64,000 bases of DNA from Anaeromicropila populeti. GTDB taxonomy: Bacteria; Bacillota; Clostridia; Lachnospirales; Lachnospiraceae. The position numbers and the translations under genes were made by a program. The stretch is from assembly GCF_900112775.1 (NCBI RefSeq), contig NZ_FOYZ01000009.1, positions 102,830 to 166,829 of the forward strand, read 5' to 3'. Below, one piece after another: positions 1-10,499 of this stretch. The notes beneath the pieces were generated by a model. That model made no database searches. It saw nothing but the letters and a program-made list of their open reading frames with translations, and was not told where the DNA came from. Numbering within the stretch: the first letter of the stretch is position 1; each line of letters opens with the position of its first letter.

Positions 1-1670
1 ACTGGTGTTGGTGTTACCACTGGTGTTGGTGTTGCAGAATTCATATCCCCAACAACGCCCCAGAATGCTGGTTTTGCCATATAATTTGCATCAAATAATA
101 ATGGATATTGAGTACTTCTCCAAGATAATGCATCTGAAATTCCCCATACAACAGCAGCATTAATATCAATGCCTTCCTCCTTTAATTCTCTTAATTTATC
201 AAAGAATTGTTTGTATTTTGCACCTTGTTGTGTGAATCCATATTCAGAAGTATCTGTAGTTGTAATGTCCATTTCTGTAATTTCAATTTTTACACCAAGT
301 GATGCAAACTTGCGGATTGCAGTTTCGTACATAGAAACAGATGGTGTCCACATATTGTTGTGCTGCTGCATACCAATAACATCAAGATTTCCCTGTTCTA
401 CAATTTTCTTACACATATTGTAAATAAATTGACTCTTTGCTGTTTCACATTCATTGTAATCGTTGTAAGCCAATAATGTTCCTTCCGGAGCATATTTTCT
501 AGCATATTCAAATGCCTTTTCAATATAGTCAACACCAATTACCTGCATCCATAAAGATGTGCTTGTATATGCCTGTGTTCCACCAGCTCTATATCCGTCT
601 GACCGGCTTGGATCAATTGCTTCATTTACTACATCGTAAGAATAGAACTGAACGTTAGGATATTGTGCTGCCAATGTTTCAAATGTAGCCTTAATATAGT
701 TTTCCATTCTCTGAAGCATAACATCCTTGGAAACAAATGCTGCATTTGCATCTTTAGAATAATTTTCTGTAAATAACCAACGTGGAGTCTGTGAATGCCA
801 TACTAAGCAGTGACCACGCATTGGAATGTTGTTTTCTCCAGCAAATTTTAAAATAGAAGCTGCCTGGTTAAAGTTAACCTTTGGAGAAGTCTGATCTCCT
901 GTCTCTTCCATATATGCAATTGTTGCATTATAGTCAAGAGTAGAATCTGCTTTCATTTCATTTCCACAAGTAATACTGTTGAAATGTTTTTTAATAATTT
1001 CTTTTTCAGTATAATTTAAACTGCTTGCTGTTACAGCAGTTCCCATTTTAAAATAATCTGCATATAAATCCTTTAAAGATGGAATGTCTGTCTCGATTTC
1101 CTGTGGAGCATCTAACTGAATTGTAATATCATCTGCAAAGAAATCGATTGTGCCGCCTTCAATATATAGGCTGACAGCATCTGTAGTGCTGCTGTATGTA
1201 TAGCTAGCTTGAATTAAAGTCCATTGTCCCTTTGTTACGTTAACAGATTTTAAATTTTTGTAGCTAATAGTAGTTCCAACCGTTTCAGCAACTGACATTG
1301 TTAATGTCTGCTGGCTTCCAGCATTGCTTCCATTGTACATAACCCATATACCACATGTATAAGTTAAACCGTCTTCTAATAAGCTTGTTATGTCATTTGC
1401 AATACCATGCCATGTAGATGTTCTGTTTGTGATAGCCGCACACTGGCTTCCCGTATGACTTGCTGCTGTTGAAAGTTCAACGGTTTCAGAACCTCTTGCA
1501 CCCCAACCCTCTAAACCTTCTTCAAAATCATAGCTTTTTACTACTACTCCATCAGCAGCTTTTACAACTGCATCATTTACTAGTTTACCACTCTGGGCAG
1601 GTCCAAGACACGTTACGACCATCAATAATACCGCAAGCATTAAACTAATCTTTTTCATGCTTTTCTTCAT
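1..1670 (-). CDS. Secreted GH10 endo-1,4-beta-xylanase with N-terminal CBM (3' end cut by window)
   Basis: Hydrolyses beta-1,4-xylan outside the cell. The reading frame starts at the ATG at 1670, preceded by GGAGG, and is open to the window edge (about 556 codons). Visible in order: a Lys-rich signal peptide (about residues 1-38), a carbohydrate-binding module resembling CBM22/CBM4_9 (about 43-187), and a GH10 barrel (about 195-545). The barrel carries the acid/base Glu in DVVNEA (about residue 350), the nucleophile Glu in EITEMD (about 466), and the HCLVWHSQ substrate-binding segment. A TPTPV-type proline/threonine linker begins at the window edge, so at least one more module (binding or surface-anchoring) probably follows outside. 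The family call is firm from the motifs; the CBM family number is less certain. It is followed upstream by 255 bases without a gene. Confidence 0.93.
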   Translation of the reverse strand, partial: MKKSMKKISLMLAVLLMVVTCLGPAQSGKLVNDAVVKAADGVVVKSYDFEEGLEGWGARGSETVELSTAASHTGSQCAAITNRTSTWHGIANDITSLLEDGLTYTCGIWVMYNGSNAGSQQTLTMSVAETVGTTISYKNLKSVNVTKGQWTLIQASYTYSSTTDAVSLYIEGGTIDFFADDITIQLDAPQEIETDIPSLKDLYADYFKMGTAVTASSLNYTEKEIIKKHFNSITCGNEMKADSTLDYNATIAYMEETGDQTSPKVNFNQAASILKFAGENNIPMRGHCLVWHSQTPRWLFTENYSKDANAAFVSKDVMLQRMENYIKATFETLAAQYPNVQFYSYDVVNEAIDPSRSDGYRAGGTQAYTSTSLWMQVIGVDYIEKAFEYARKYAPEGTLLAYNDYNECETAKSQFIYNMCKKIVEQGNLDVIGMQQHNNMWTPSVSMYETAIRKFASLGVKIEITEMDITTTDTSEYGFTQQGAKYKQFFDKLRELKEEGIDINAAVVWGISDALSWRSTQYPLLFDANYMAKPAFWGVVGDMNSATPTPVVTPTP

Positions 1671-1925
1671 ACTATACCTCCTATTTGATTTACACTATTT
1701 TACTCGCTCATATTCTTCGCAAGAATAATTAGCTTCTTTTATAGTATCTCAATATGCCTATCATTTCTATATAGATTGACTAATATGTAGCTTTTTCTGT
1801 ACTAAAATATTTCTAAATTATTTTAATTATACTGCTGAATAAATTAGTTCTATAATTACATTTTTTTCTTAAATTATACTTACATTTTTCCATTAATCAT
1901 ATAGTACATTCCTTTCAAAAATCAG

Positions 1926-2687
1926 CTACTCGCATTTCTTTGAATATACCATCATCTGAATTTCACTGGCAGATGCCGGTGTACCATCAAACTTTCCAAA
2001 CATCTGAACTACCTGCATATGTCGCTGCTCCATAATGTCATAAATTTCATTCCTATGATATAAACGAGTCGGACAGCCCTCACTAAAAACCGGCTTATTG
2101 AGAATTGTTCCATATTTATAATCCTCTTGGCCATACAGCATAATATTACTTTCTCTATCCCACTCAAACTTAGATAGCGTAAGACCATTACTTCCCGCAT
2201 CCCATAAGCTGCATGGAAAATGTGTGTCTGCATAATCAGCACTGACAATATCCATAAAATGCTTTCCGCCCGGCTTTAACGCCTTTGCCACTATATCAAA
2301 AATTTTTAAATTTTCTGCTTCATTCTCTAAATATCCAACGGCTCCATCTGCCATATTTAGAACAACATCAAACTCCTGCTCATAACCCACTTCCCTAATA
2401 TCCCCTTGCATAAATACGGCTGAAAGGTTTTCCTTTTCAGCCGACTCCCTCGCATCCATAATATAATCTTTTGTTATATCCACACCAACTACCTGGAAAC
2501 CACGCCTTGCAAACTCCAGGCTATGTCTACCATAACCACAGGCTAAGTCCAGGATTTTTTCCTTTCCCGTCAGTTCCATTATTTTAATCAGAAATTCAAC
2601 CTGCCTCACCGTATCTTCTACCCATGAGTGGTTCTTAATACCTAATGTCCATCCTTCCTTATACCAATCAGCTTTCCTTACCTTCAT
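1926..2687 (-). CDS. Class I SAM-dependent methyltransferase
   Basis: A 253-residue soluble protein with the Rossmann-like methyltransferase core. The SAM-binding motif I is ILDLACGYGRHS (about residues 44-55), followed by an acidic motif II region (VVGVDIT) and the motif VVLNMADGAVGYL. The substrate cannot be told from sequence; small-molecule methyltransferases and relatives of the UbiE/Methyltransf_25 group look like this. It starts 23 bases after the polC stop codon, so it may be the last gene of the pyrH-to-polC transcription unit, though a separate promoter cannot be excluded. Confidence 0.85.
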   Translation of the reverse strand: MKVRKADWYKEGWTLGIKNHSWVEDTVRQVEFLIKIMELTGKEKILDLACGYGRHSLEFARRGFQVVGVDITKDYIMDARESAEKENLSAVFMQGDIREVGYEQEFDVVLNMADGAVGYLENEAENLKIFDIVAKALKPGGKHFMDIVSADYADTHFPCSLWDAGSNGLTLSKFEWDRESNIMLYGQEDYKYGTILNKPVFSEGCPTRLYHRNEIYDIMEQRHMQVVQMFGKFDGTPASASEIQMMVYSKKCE

Positions 2688-2710
2688 ATTCCTGCCTCCA
2701 ATACTTTTCT

Positions 2711-5700
2711 TTATAAAAAATCCATTAATGACATCTGATTTGAAATCGGCAAATCTTCCAAGATGCCCAAGTCAGCCATTAATTCCACAACCGTACCACT
2801 TACCTTAGACCGCTGTTTAAAATCATCTCTTGATAAAAATTTGCCCTGTCCAGCCGCTTCCACAACTGCATCCGCGGCTTTATCCCCAAGACCTTCAATA
2901 GTACTTAACGACGGCATTAACTTTCCGTCTATAATTTGAAAACTGTGTGCCTTTGCCTGATAAACATCGATCGGCATAAACTCAAATCCTCTGGCATACA
3001 TTTCCTGGACAATTTTCATGTCCTTTAGCGTATCCTGTTCCTTCTTGGTTAGTTCGTTGGAACGCCTTCGATAATCTGCCATATAGTATTCCAGCCGCTC
3101 TCTGCCCAGACACATCAGCTCATAGCTAAAGGCAGAGGCACGAATACTAAAAAATGCAGCATAATAAGCAAGGGGATAATACACCTTAAAATAAGCAATC
3201 CGAAATGCCATCATAACATATGCAGCCGCATGAGCCTTTGGGAACATGTATTTAATCTTCTTACAAGACTCAATATACCAGTCTGGTACACCAGCAGCAA
3301 TCATGGCTTCCTCCATCTGAGGCTGGAGTCCCTTGCCCTTACGTACACTTTCCATTATTTTAAATGCCAGACCATTTTCCACTCCTGTATGAATTAAATA
3401 CGTCATAATATCATCACGGGTACAAATTGCGGTTGACAACGTACAATCCCCTCTTTGAATGTAATACTGGGCATTGTTAAGCCACACATCTGTACCATGA
3501 GACAGTCCCGATATGCGGACCAAATCTGAAAATGTTTTTGGTTTGGTATCACGCAGCATCTGCATAACAAAATCTGTTCCAAACTCTGGAATCCCAAGAC
3601 ATCCCAAATCACATCCCCCAATATCCTCTGGCTGCAAGCTAAGGGCACTTAGGTTATCAAACAATGACAAAACTTTTGGCTCATCTAGCCGAATGGTCTT
3701 TGCGTCCACCCCTGTTAAATCCTCCAGCATACGAATCATCGTCGGATCGTCATGCCCCAAAATATCCAGTTTCAATAAATTATGATCAATAGAGTGATAA
3801 TCAAAATGAGTGGTAATGGTTTTTGTTGTCATATCGTTGGCAGGCCGCTGTACGGGTGTAAACGAGTAAATCTCCTCTCCATGCGGCAATACCACAATTC
3901 CGCCTGGATGCTGGCCTGTGGTTCTTCTAACCCCTACACAGCCTTGAGAAATCCGTTCAATCTCAGCCTTCCTTCTATGAATTCCCCGTTCCTCATAATA
4001 TTTCATAACAAATCCATATGCTGTTTTGTCTGCCAACGTACCAATGGTTCCTGCACGGAAGGTATGTCCTGTTCCAAATAAAACTTCTGTGTAATCATGT
4101 GCCTTGCTTTGATATTCGCCAGAAAAGTTCAAATCAATATCCGGCTCCTTGTCTCCGTAAAAGCCAAGAAATGTTTCAAAGGGTATTTCGTGACCATCCT
4201 TATTTAAAGGCTGCCCGCACACAGGGCAAAGCTTATCTGGCATATCACATCCAGATTTCCCAGCAAATGCTTTTACCTCCTCAGAATTAAAATCAGAATA
4301 AAAGCAATTGGTGCAATAATAATGTGCTGACAATGGATTTACTTCTGTAATACCAGACATGGTGGCTGCAAAAGAAGAACCAACTGAACCACGGGAGCCA
4401 ACTAAATAGCCATCTTCATTGGACTTCCATACAAGCCTCTGTGCAATAATGTACATTACCGCAAACCCATTTCCAATAATGGAGGTCAGTTCTTTTTCCA
4501 GCCGTTCTTCAACTGGTTTCGGCAAATCTGGTCCATACATAGAGTGAGCCTTATCATAACAGATGTTTCGCAGCTCCTGATCTGAATTTTCAATGACAGG
4601 AGGACATTTATCTGGACGGACAGGCGAAATTTTCTCAATCATGTCAGCAATTTTATTGGTATTGGTAATTACAATTTCTTCGGCTTTTTCCCGACCAAGG
4701 TACATAAATTCCTGAACCATTTCCTCCGTAGTGCGAAAATAGAGAGGTGCCTGGTTATCAGCATCTTTAAATCCCTTTCCTGCCATAATAATCCGCCGAT
4801 AGACTTCATCCTCAGGATCTAAAAAATGCACATCACAGGTTCCTACCACTAATTTGTTATATTCTTCCCCTAATGCAATAATTTTACGGTTCAGATCAAT
4901 TAAATCTTCCCTGCTCTTAACATCATAGCGGTCATCTTCAATCATAAAATTATTGTTTCCAAGGGGCTGGATTTCAAAATAATCATAAAACTGGGCAAGG
5001 CGGTGAATTTCCTCCTGTGGACGGTTTCGAAGCAATGCCTGATAAAGTTCTCCCGCTTCGCAAGCACTACCAATCAAAAGTCCTTCTCTATTTTCTAAAA
5101 AAAGAGATTTTGGGATTCTTGGCTTTCTTGCATAGTAGTCAATATGAGACTTTGATATAAGACGATATAGATTCACCCTGCCTGTATCATTTTGCGCCAG
5201 AATAATAGCATGATTGGTGGGAAGCTTCTTAATCATTTCAGGTGTCATTACATTCCGTTTTTGCAGTTCCTGCAACGTATGTATATTCTGCTCCTTCAGC
5301 ATTTCAATAAACTTGACAAAAATCTCCGCTGTTGCTCCCGCATCGTCTACTGCTCTGTGATGATTTTCCAAAGTAATCCCTAAATCCTTTGCTACCACAT
5401 TCAGTTTAAATTTATTCAAATGTGGCAGTAAAAGCCGCGCCATACCTACTGTATCAATTACCGTAAATTCTGTTTCTATTCCTAAAAACTCTGCCTTCTT
5501 GTTAATAAATCCAACATCAAAAGAAGCATTATGAGCAACTAAAATACATCCTTCACAAAAATTTAAAAACTCAGGAAGAATTGTATCAATTTTAGGATAA
5601 GACATCACCATTTCATCCTGTATTCCAGTCAGCTGAGTAATCACATAGGGAATTGGAATATCAGGATTAATAAAAGTACTGTATTTATCTACTATTTTCC

Positions 5701-7084
5701 CTTCTTTTACCTTAACTGCACCGATCTCTATAATTTGGTCATTCACTGGCCCAAATCCTGTTGTCTCAATGTCAAAAACAACACAAGGATCATCTAAAGA
5801 CTGCCCCTTATCATTTTCAATGATTTCTTTCAGATCATCCACCAGATAGGCCTCGACTCCATATATTACTTTAAAATCATCACCTTTTTCAATTGCATGA
5901 TTGGCTTCAGGAAATGACTGTACCACGCCATGGTCTGTAATGGCAATTGCTTTGTGCCCCCATTTCTTGGCTCTTTTCACCAGGGCTTTTACATCCACTA
6001 CCCCATCCATATCACTCATCAGCGTATGGGCATGCAGCTCCACTCTCTTTGCTTCGCTATGATCCATACGGGTTTCTGTAAAGTCTTCTATTTTCTTAAT
6101 TCCTACAATGGAGCTAATTGAAATTTCATGATCATACCGATCCATTAGTGCCATACCATTCAACTTAATAAAGCTTCCCTTTTTTATTACGTCCGTTACC
6201 TCTGGCGCCTGCTCACTCTTTAAAAATATTTTACAGGAAATTGTATCAGTGAAGTCCGTTATTGAAAAAATAAGCAGAACTTTTTCATTTCTCAATTCTC
6301 TTGCCTCGGTTGCAATTATCTTACCCCTAATTACCACTTCACCAATTTCATCCTGTACATCAGAAATTGGAATACTCTCGCCTTCAAAATTACGTCCGTA
6401 AACTAAATTTGGATCCTCTGGAAGCTTTCTGTATTTACTTTTTTCATAATAGCCAGCTTCCCTTTTCTCCTTCTTCGTTTCTACATCAGCTGGTTTTTCT
6501 TTCTTTTGGGAAACTGGCTCCGCCAGCTTTTCCTCTTGCCTCTGATGGGTCACAACTACTTCACGCTGAACCTTGTCCTCACACTTTTTCTGCTCTAAAA
6601 ACTCAAAAAGAATAGCAACAGAAAAAGAAAAGCGGTTGTTGTAAATATCATCCAGCTTTTCCTTTATAAACGCCACTCTTTTTCTTGCAACAATTGAGTC
6701 CTCAACAAAAATTTGTACTGCCCCCTCCTGAAAAACAAACCTTGCTTCCCTGACTAAATTGTAATCAATCACACTATTTTCACGTAATTCAAGAAGCACA
6801 CTGTCAAAATAAACTGGCATTATTTTTTCAGGTGTGTACTGCTTGGAAAGCGTATACCTTTCGATAATTTCTGCTGATACCGGTGCTTCTTGAAATATCT
6901 GCTTTTTTAACTCAATCTCCATTTTCTTCCGAATCTGATATTCCAGAATATGATCACTAATGGTATATAGTTTTATTTTCTGGCACTTTCTGCTCATAAC
7001 CACCCGCTCAACCTGAACTGTCTCAAATAACTGCTGCAGCTCTCCTTTCACAGTGAGACGATCAAAAGCTTCAAAAAACAGCAT
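2711..7084 (-). CDS. polC: DNA polymerase III alpha subunit, Gram-positive PolC type
   Basis: Replicative DNA polymerase with built-in proofreading. Domains in order (numbered from the longest frame): N-terminal region (1-230), OB-fold (about 250-335), PHP domain (starting VELHAHTLMSD near 351) that is interrupted by a DnaQ-like 3'-5' exonuclease (FDIETTGFG near 440, AHNASFDVGF, and HHRAVDDA). The polymerase core has a Cys4 zinc-binding segment (CTNC ... CPVC) and the catalytic PDIDLNFSG motif. Length about 1,457 residues is normal for PolC. The open frame extends three codons upstream to a TTG at 7093; I prefer the ATG at 7084 because AAGG is too close to the TTG, but this is uncertain. It follows ispG by about 24 bases and is probably co-transcribed with it. 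Confidence 0.97.
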   Translation of the reverse strand: MLFFEAFDRLTVKGELQQLFETVQVERVVMSRKCQKIKLYTISDHILEYQIRKKMEIELKKQIFQEAPVSAEIIERYTLSKQYTPEKIMPVYFDSVLLELRENSVIDYNLVREARFVFQEGAVQIFVEDSIVARKRVAFIKEKLDDIYNNRFSFSVAILFEFLEQKKCEDKVQREVVVTHQRQEEKLAEPVSQKKEKPADVETKKEKREAGYYEKSKYRKLPEDPNLVYGRNFEGESIPISDVQDEIGEVVIRGKIIATEARELRNEKVLLIFSITDFTDTISCKIFLKSEQAPEVTDVIKKGSFIKLNGMALMDRYDHEISISSIVGIKKIEDFTETRMDHSEAKRVELHAHTLMSDMDGVVDVKALVKRAKKWGHKAIAITDHGVVQSFPEANHAIEKGDDFKVIYGVEAYLVDDLKEIIENDKGQSLDDPCVVFDIETTGFGPVNDQIIEIGAVKVKEGKIVDKYSTFINPDIPIPYVITQLTGIQDEMVMSYPKIDTILPEFLNFCEGCILVAHNASFDVGFINKKAEFLGIETEFTVIDTVGMARLLLPHLNKFKLNVVAKDLGITLENHHRAVDDAGATAEIFVKFIEMLKEQNIHTLQELQKRNVMTPEMIKKLPTNHAIILAQNDTGRVNLYRLISKSHIDYYARKPRIPKSLFLENREGLLIGSACEAGELYQALLRNRPQEEIHRLAQFYDYFEIQPLGNNNFMIEDDRYDVKSREDLIDLNRKIIALGEEYNKLVVGTCDVHFLDPEDEVYRRIIMAGKGFKDADNQAPLYFRTTEEMVQEFMYLGREKAEEIVITNTNKIADMIEKISPVRPDKCPPVIENSDQELRNICYDKAHSMYGPDLPKPVEERLEKELTSIIGNGFAVMYIIAQRLVWKSNEDGYLVGSRGSVGSSFAATMSGITEVNPLSAHYYCTNCFYSDFNSEEVKAFAGKSGCDMPDKLCPVCGQPLNKDGHEIPFETFLGFYGDKEPDIDLNFSGEYQSKAHDYTEVLFGTGHTFRAGTIGTLADKTAYGFVMKYYEERGIHRRKAEIERISQGCVGVRRTTGQHPGGIVVLPHGEEIYSFTPVQRPANDMTTKTITTHFDYHSIDHNLLKLDILGHDDPTMIRMLEDLTGVDAKTIRLDEPKVLSLFDNLSALSLQPEDIGGCDLGCLGIPEFGTDFVMQMLRDTKPKTFSDLVRISGLSHGTDVWLNNAQYYIQRGDCTLSTAICTRDDIMTYLIHTGVENGLAFKIMESVRKGKGLQPQMEEAMIAAGVPDWYIESCKKIKYMFPKAHAAAYVMMAFRIAYFKVYYPLAYYAAFFSIRASAFSYELMCLGRERLEYYMADYRRRSNELTKKEQDTLKDMKIVQEMYARGFEFMPIDVYQAKAHSFQIIDGKLMPSLSTIEGLGDKAADAVVEAAGQGKFLSRDDFKQRSKVSGTVVELMADLGILEDLPISNQMSLMDFL

Positions 7085-7108
7085 TCTAATCAAACCTTTC
7101 TTATAAAA

Positions 7109-8161
7109 TCATTTCCAGTTTAATAATTCCTCCCTTAGCACAGCAAGAAGCATATTTTCAGGCACCTTTCTAATAATCTCACCTTTCTTAATTAGAAGAC
7201 CTTCTCCAATTCCACCAGCAATTCCGATATCTGCTTCTTTTGCCTCACCAGGTCCATTCACCGCACACCCCATAACTGCAACCTTAATATCTAAATCAAA
7301 ATCTTTCACCATATCTTCCACCTGATTGGCAAGAGATATTAAATCTATACGTGTCCGTCCACAGGTAGGACAGGAAACAACCTCAATTCCTCCCCTTCGC
7401 AGACCAAGTGTTTTTAAAATCAGCTTTGCTGACTTAATTTCCTCTACTGGATCTCCTGTCAGAGACACACGAATTGTATTTCCTATACCTTGGGATAAAA
7501 TTGCACCTAATCCGACCGCTGACTTAATATTTCCTGAATACACCGTACCTGATTCAGTAATACCAACATGGAGAGGATACGGAGTTTTTCCTGCCAGCAG
7601 CTGATGTGCTTTGATACACATCACCACATCTGACGATTTTATACTAATCACAAGATTATCATATCCCATATTTTCCACAATTGTTACTTTATCCAGTGCG
7701 CTCTCTACAATCCCCTCAGCAGTTACACCGCCATATTTTTCAATCAGCTGCTTCTCCAGAGAACCACTATTTACACCAACACGAATAGGAATATTCCGTT
7801 CCTTGGCACAATCTACTACCTGGCGAATTTTATCTTCGGATCCAATATTGCCAGGATTAATCCTGATTTTATCCACTCCGTTTTCTATCGAACGGATTGC
7901 AAGCTTATAATCAAAATGAATGTCTGCAACCAGAGGAATCTTGATTTGCTTTTTTATCTCCTTCACAGCCTCTGCTGCCTCCATGTTAGGTACCGCACAT
8001 CGGATAATTTCACACCCTGCCTGTGTCAAACGTTCTATCTGCTCAACAGTTTCCTTTACATCTTCTGTCTTTGTATTGGTCATGGATTGTATTAAAACTG
8101 GATTATTTCCTCCAATTACTCTATCTCCGATTCTCACAACCTTTGTCATTTCTCGAATCAT
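7109..8161 (-). CDS. ispG: 4-hydroxy-3-methylbut-2-en-1-yl diphosphate synthase (flavodoxin/ferredoxin-dependent)
   Basis: Penultimate enzyme of the MEP isoprenoid pathway, converting MEcPP to HMBPP with a [4Fe-4S] cluster. The 350-residue length and domain order match the bacterial short form: a TIM barrel with IQSMTNTKT near the N-terminus and VADIHFDY near 90, then a C-terminal ferredoxin-like domain with cluster ligands in CPTCGRT and [10 protein letters not shown]. It sits 30 bases after the rseP stop, in the same direction as dxr, so two MEP enzymes (dxr and ispG) flank the rseP protease gene in one operon, a common Firmicutes arrangement. Confidence 0.97.
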   Translation of the reverse strand: MIREMTKVVRIGDRVIGGNNPVLIQSMTNTKTEDVKETVEQIERLTQAGCEIIRCAVPNMEAAEAVKEIKKQIKIPLVADIHFDYKLAIRSIENGVDKIRINPGNIGSEDKIRQVVDCAKERNIPIRVGVNSGSLEKQLIEKYGGVTAEGIVESALDKVTIVENMGYDNLVISIKSSDVVMCIKAHQLLAGKTPYPLHVGITESGTVYSGNIKSAVGLGAILSQGIGNTIRVSLTGDPVEEIKSAKLILKTLGLRRGGIEVVSCPTCGRTRIDLISLANQVEDMVKDFDLDIKVAVMGCAVNGPGEAKEADIGIAGGIGEGLLIKKGEIIRKVPENMLLAVLREELLNWK

Positions 8162-8191
8162 AATACTGCCTTCCTGACTTTTTCATTTTCT

Positions 8192-9298
8192 CTAGCCAAT
8201 AATCCGGCTAAAATCATTAAATACCATAAACACCATCAGTATCATCAATGCAACTAAACCAATCAGGTGGACCATGCCTTCTTTTTCCCTGTCAATCGGC
8301 TTTCCTCTGACTGCTTCTATAAATAAGAACACAAGTCTTCCTCCGTCTAATGCTGGAATTGGCAGAAGATTCATAACCCCCAGGTTGGCACTCAGAAGAA
8401 TACAAATATTCACCAGGTTTAAAAATACATAATACAAGCCATCTGACTTACTATCATTATATGTTGTTCCAATCATATCCACAATACCCACTGGACCAGC
8501 AATATCATCCCGGCTCACTCTGCCTCTAATCATCTGTCCCAAACTCTTAATCGTAGTAGAAATCCAGAATTTCACTTCATAAGCACTATATTGAATCGTC
8601 TGTAATGGTCCAACCTTAATTCTTTGATAGCTTGTAACAAACCCAATGCTATAAGCACCACTTTCTGTCTGATATGGGGTAATGGTTACTTCATATTTTT
8701 TACCATCCCTCTCAAACGTTACCTCTACAGGTTCTTCCGTAATTTTTTCAAATTGATAATATAAGTCCACTTCTCTGGAAACATGAATTTTCACATTATC
8801 AATAGATGTAATGACATCTCCTTTCTGAAGCGCCTCACCCTCCTGCACCAGTCCTTCATGGAGCTGATAAACAGCTGGTCTGTCATAGCCGACACAGCCA
8901 ATTACAATTAGCGCAAACAGAAACGCCAAAATAAAATTGAAAAATGGTCCAGCAAAAATCACACTGATTCTTGCCCAGACTCCCTTATTATTAAATGCGT
9001 TTTCATCCTGAAGATCCTCATCTTCCCCTACCATCATGCAGGAGCCTCCTAAAGGAAGTAATTTAACTGAATACTTTGTTCTTCCTGCCCAGTCACTACG
9101 GTTTAAACAGTCATCCATTTTGGCGAAAAACTTGACAGACATTCCTTGTGCTGTTTTCACAACTGTTATAATCCTCGGTCCCATTCCTATAGAAAATTCA
9201 GTAACCCCAATACCATTTTTTTTCGCCAGCAGAAAATGACCTAATTCATGGATTACAATAATAACACCAAATACAATAAGAGCTATTACAATTTTCAT
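8192..9298 (-). CDS. rseP: RIP metalloprotease RseP/RasP (site-2 protease, M50)
   Basis: Intramembrane zinc protease that cleaves transmembrane substrates such as anti-sigma factors and leftover signal peptides. The HELGH zinc motif lies in the first transmembrane segment (residues 17-21 from the chosen start), a PDZ domain occupies roughly 125-215, and the second active-site segment NLLPIPALDGGR is in a C-terminal membrane helix. The open frame goes 10 codons further up, but the ATG at 9298 has GAGGG five bases upstream and lies one base after the dxr stop, so I use it (368 residues). It sits between dxr and ispG in the isoprenoid/phospholipid operon. Confidence 0.95.
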   Translation of the reverse strand: MKIVIALIVFGVIIVIHELGHFLLAKKNGIGVTEFSIGMGPRIITVVKTAQGMSVKFFAKMDDCLNRSDWAGRTKYSVKLLPLGGSCMMVGEDEDLQDENAFNNKGVWARISVIFAGPFFNFILAFLFALIVIGCVGYDRPAVYQLHEGLVQEGEALQKGDVITSIDNVKIHVSREVDLYYQFEKITEEPVEVTFERDGKKYEVTITPYQTESGAYSIGFVTSYQRIKVGPLQTIQYSAYEVKFWISTTIKSLGQMIRGRVSRDDIAGPVGIVDMIGTTYNDSKSDGLYYVFLNLVNICILLSANLGVMNLLPIPALDGGRLVFLFIEAVRGKPIDREKEGMVHLIGLVALMILMVFMVFNDFSRIIG

Positions 9299-9299
9299 A

Positions 9300-10457
9300 C
9301 TATCCCTCTTTCTTTCTCCATTTTTCAAATAAACATTGATATGTTTCCTGCTCCGTTTTCAGAATATCCTCTAGAGAAGGCTCTTCCATAAACGTATGCA
9401 TTTTTATAGCATATTCAATACTTTCTATAATATCTAAATATCCAATTTCCTTATTCAAAAATAATCTCACTGCCATTTCATTTGCCGCATTGTACACAGT
9501 AGGCAGGCTGCCGCCCTTTTTTCCAGACTCATATGCAAGCCTTAATGCTGGAAACGTATCTAGGTCTGGTTTTTCAAAGGTAATCTGCCCCAGCTCATAA
9601 AAATCAAGTCTGTCTCCTGGCAAATGGCGCCTTTCTGGATAATACAATGCATACTGAATTGGCAGCTTCATATCTGGTGTACCAAGCTGTGCAATAACTC
9701 CTCCATCCACATATTCCACCATAGAATGAATAATACTTTGAGGCTGAATTACAACCTGTATCTTATCATACTCCACGTCAAACAGCCAGTGTGCTTCCAT
9801 TACTTCAAGCCCTTTATTCACCATGGTAGAAGAATCAATAGTAATTTTCTGGCCCATGGACCAGTTAGGATGCTGCAACGCGTCCTCTGGCTGAATTCCT
9901 CTCAGCTCCCCCCAGCTTTTTCCGCGAAAAGGTCCGCCAGATGCCGTTAAAATAAGTTTCTTTAGTTCTTCCTTTTTTCCTCCCTGCAATGCCTGAAAAA
10001 TAGCAGAATGTTCACTGTCAACAGGTAATAGAGAAATGTTCTTTTCCTTTACAAGAGGCATAATAATATGTCCAGCCGTAACAAGGGTTTCTTTATTGGC
10101 TAATGCAATATCCTTTTTTGCCTTAATTGCTTCTATAGTCGGTCTTATTCCAATCATACCAACAATTGCTGTTACAACAAGCTCAACTTCCTTATAAGTA
10201 CCACACTCAATTAATCCTTCCATTCCCGCCACTACTCTGACAGGCAGATGCTTTACTCTTTTGGACAATTCCTTTGCTTTTTCTTCTTCTCCTACGCATA
10301 CAAGCTTTGGACTAAATTCCAATATCTGTTTTTCTAATAAATCAATGTTAGATCCTGCTGATAAACAGACTACCTGTAAATCTTTATTATGTCTGACAAT
10401 TTCCAGAGTCTGTGTTCCTATCGAACCTGTCGAACCTAAAATTGCTATTTTCTTCAT
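9300..10457 (-). CDS. dxr: 1-deoxy-D-xylulose 5-phosphate reductoisomerase
   Basis: Committed step of the MEP pathway: DXP plus NADPH gives MEP. The N-terminal NADPH fold has GSTGSIGTQT at residues 8-17; the catalytic region has VDSEHSAIFQ and ASGGPFRG, the flexible loop over the active site. The start is set at the ATG of MKKIAILG (10457), giving 385 residues, normal for the family; an upstream ATG would add ten residues before the Rossmann strand and is less likely. It lies 42 bases after cdsA. Confidence 0.96.
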   Translation of the reverse strand: MKKIAILGSTGSIGTQTLEIVRHNKDLQVVCLSAGSNIDLLEKQILEFSPKLVCVGEEEKAKELSKRVKHLPVRVVAGMEGLIECGTYKEVELVVTAIVGMIGIRPTIEAIKAKKDIALANKETLVTAGHIIMPLVKEKNISLLPVDSEHSAIFQALQGGKKEELKKLILTASGGPFRGKSWGELRGIQPEDALQHPNWSMGQKITIDSSTMVNKGLEVMEAHWLFDVEYDKIQVVIQPQSIIHSMVEYVDGGVIAQLGTPDMKLPIQYALYYPERRHLPGDRLDFYELGQITFEKPDLDTFPALRLAYESGKKGGSLPTVYNAANEMAVRLFLNKEIGYLDIIESIEYAIKMHTFMEEPSLEDILKTEQETYQCLFEKWRKKEG

Positions 10458-10499
10458 TTTTTCACCATCCAGACAACTTTTAGTCAATTAATTTTTCTT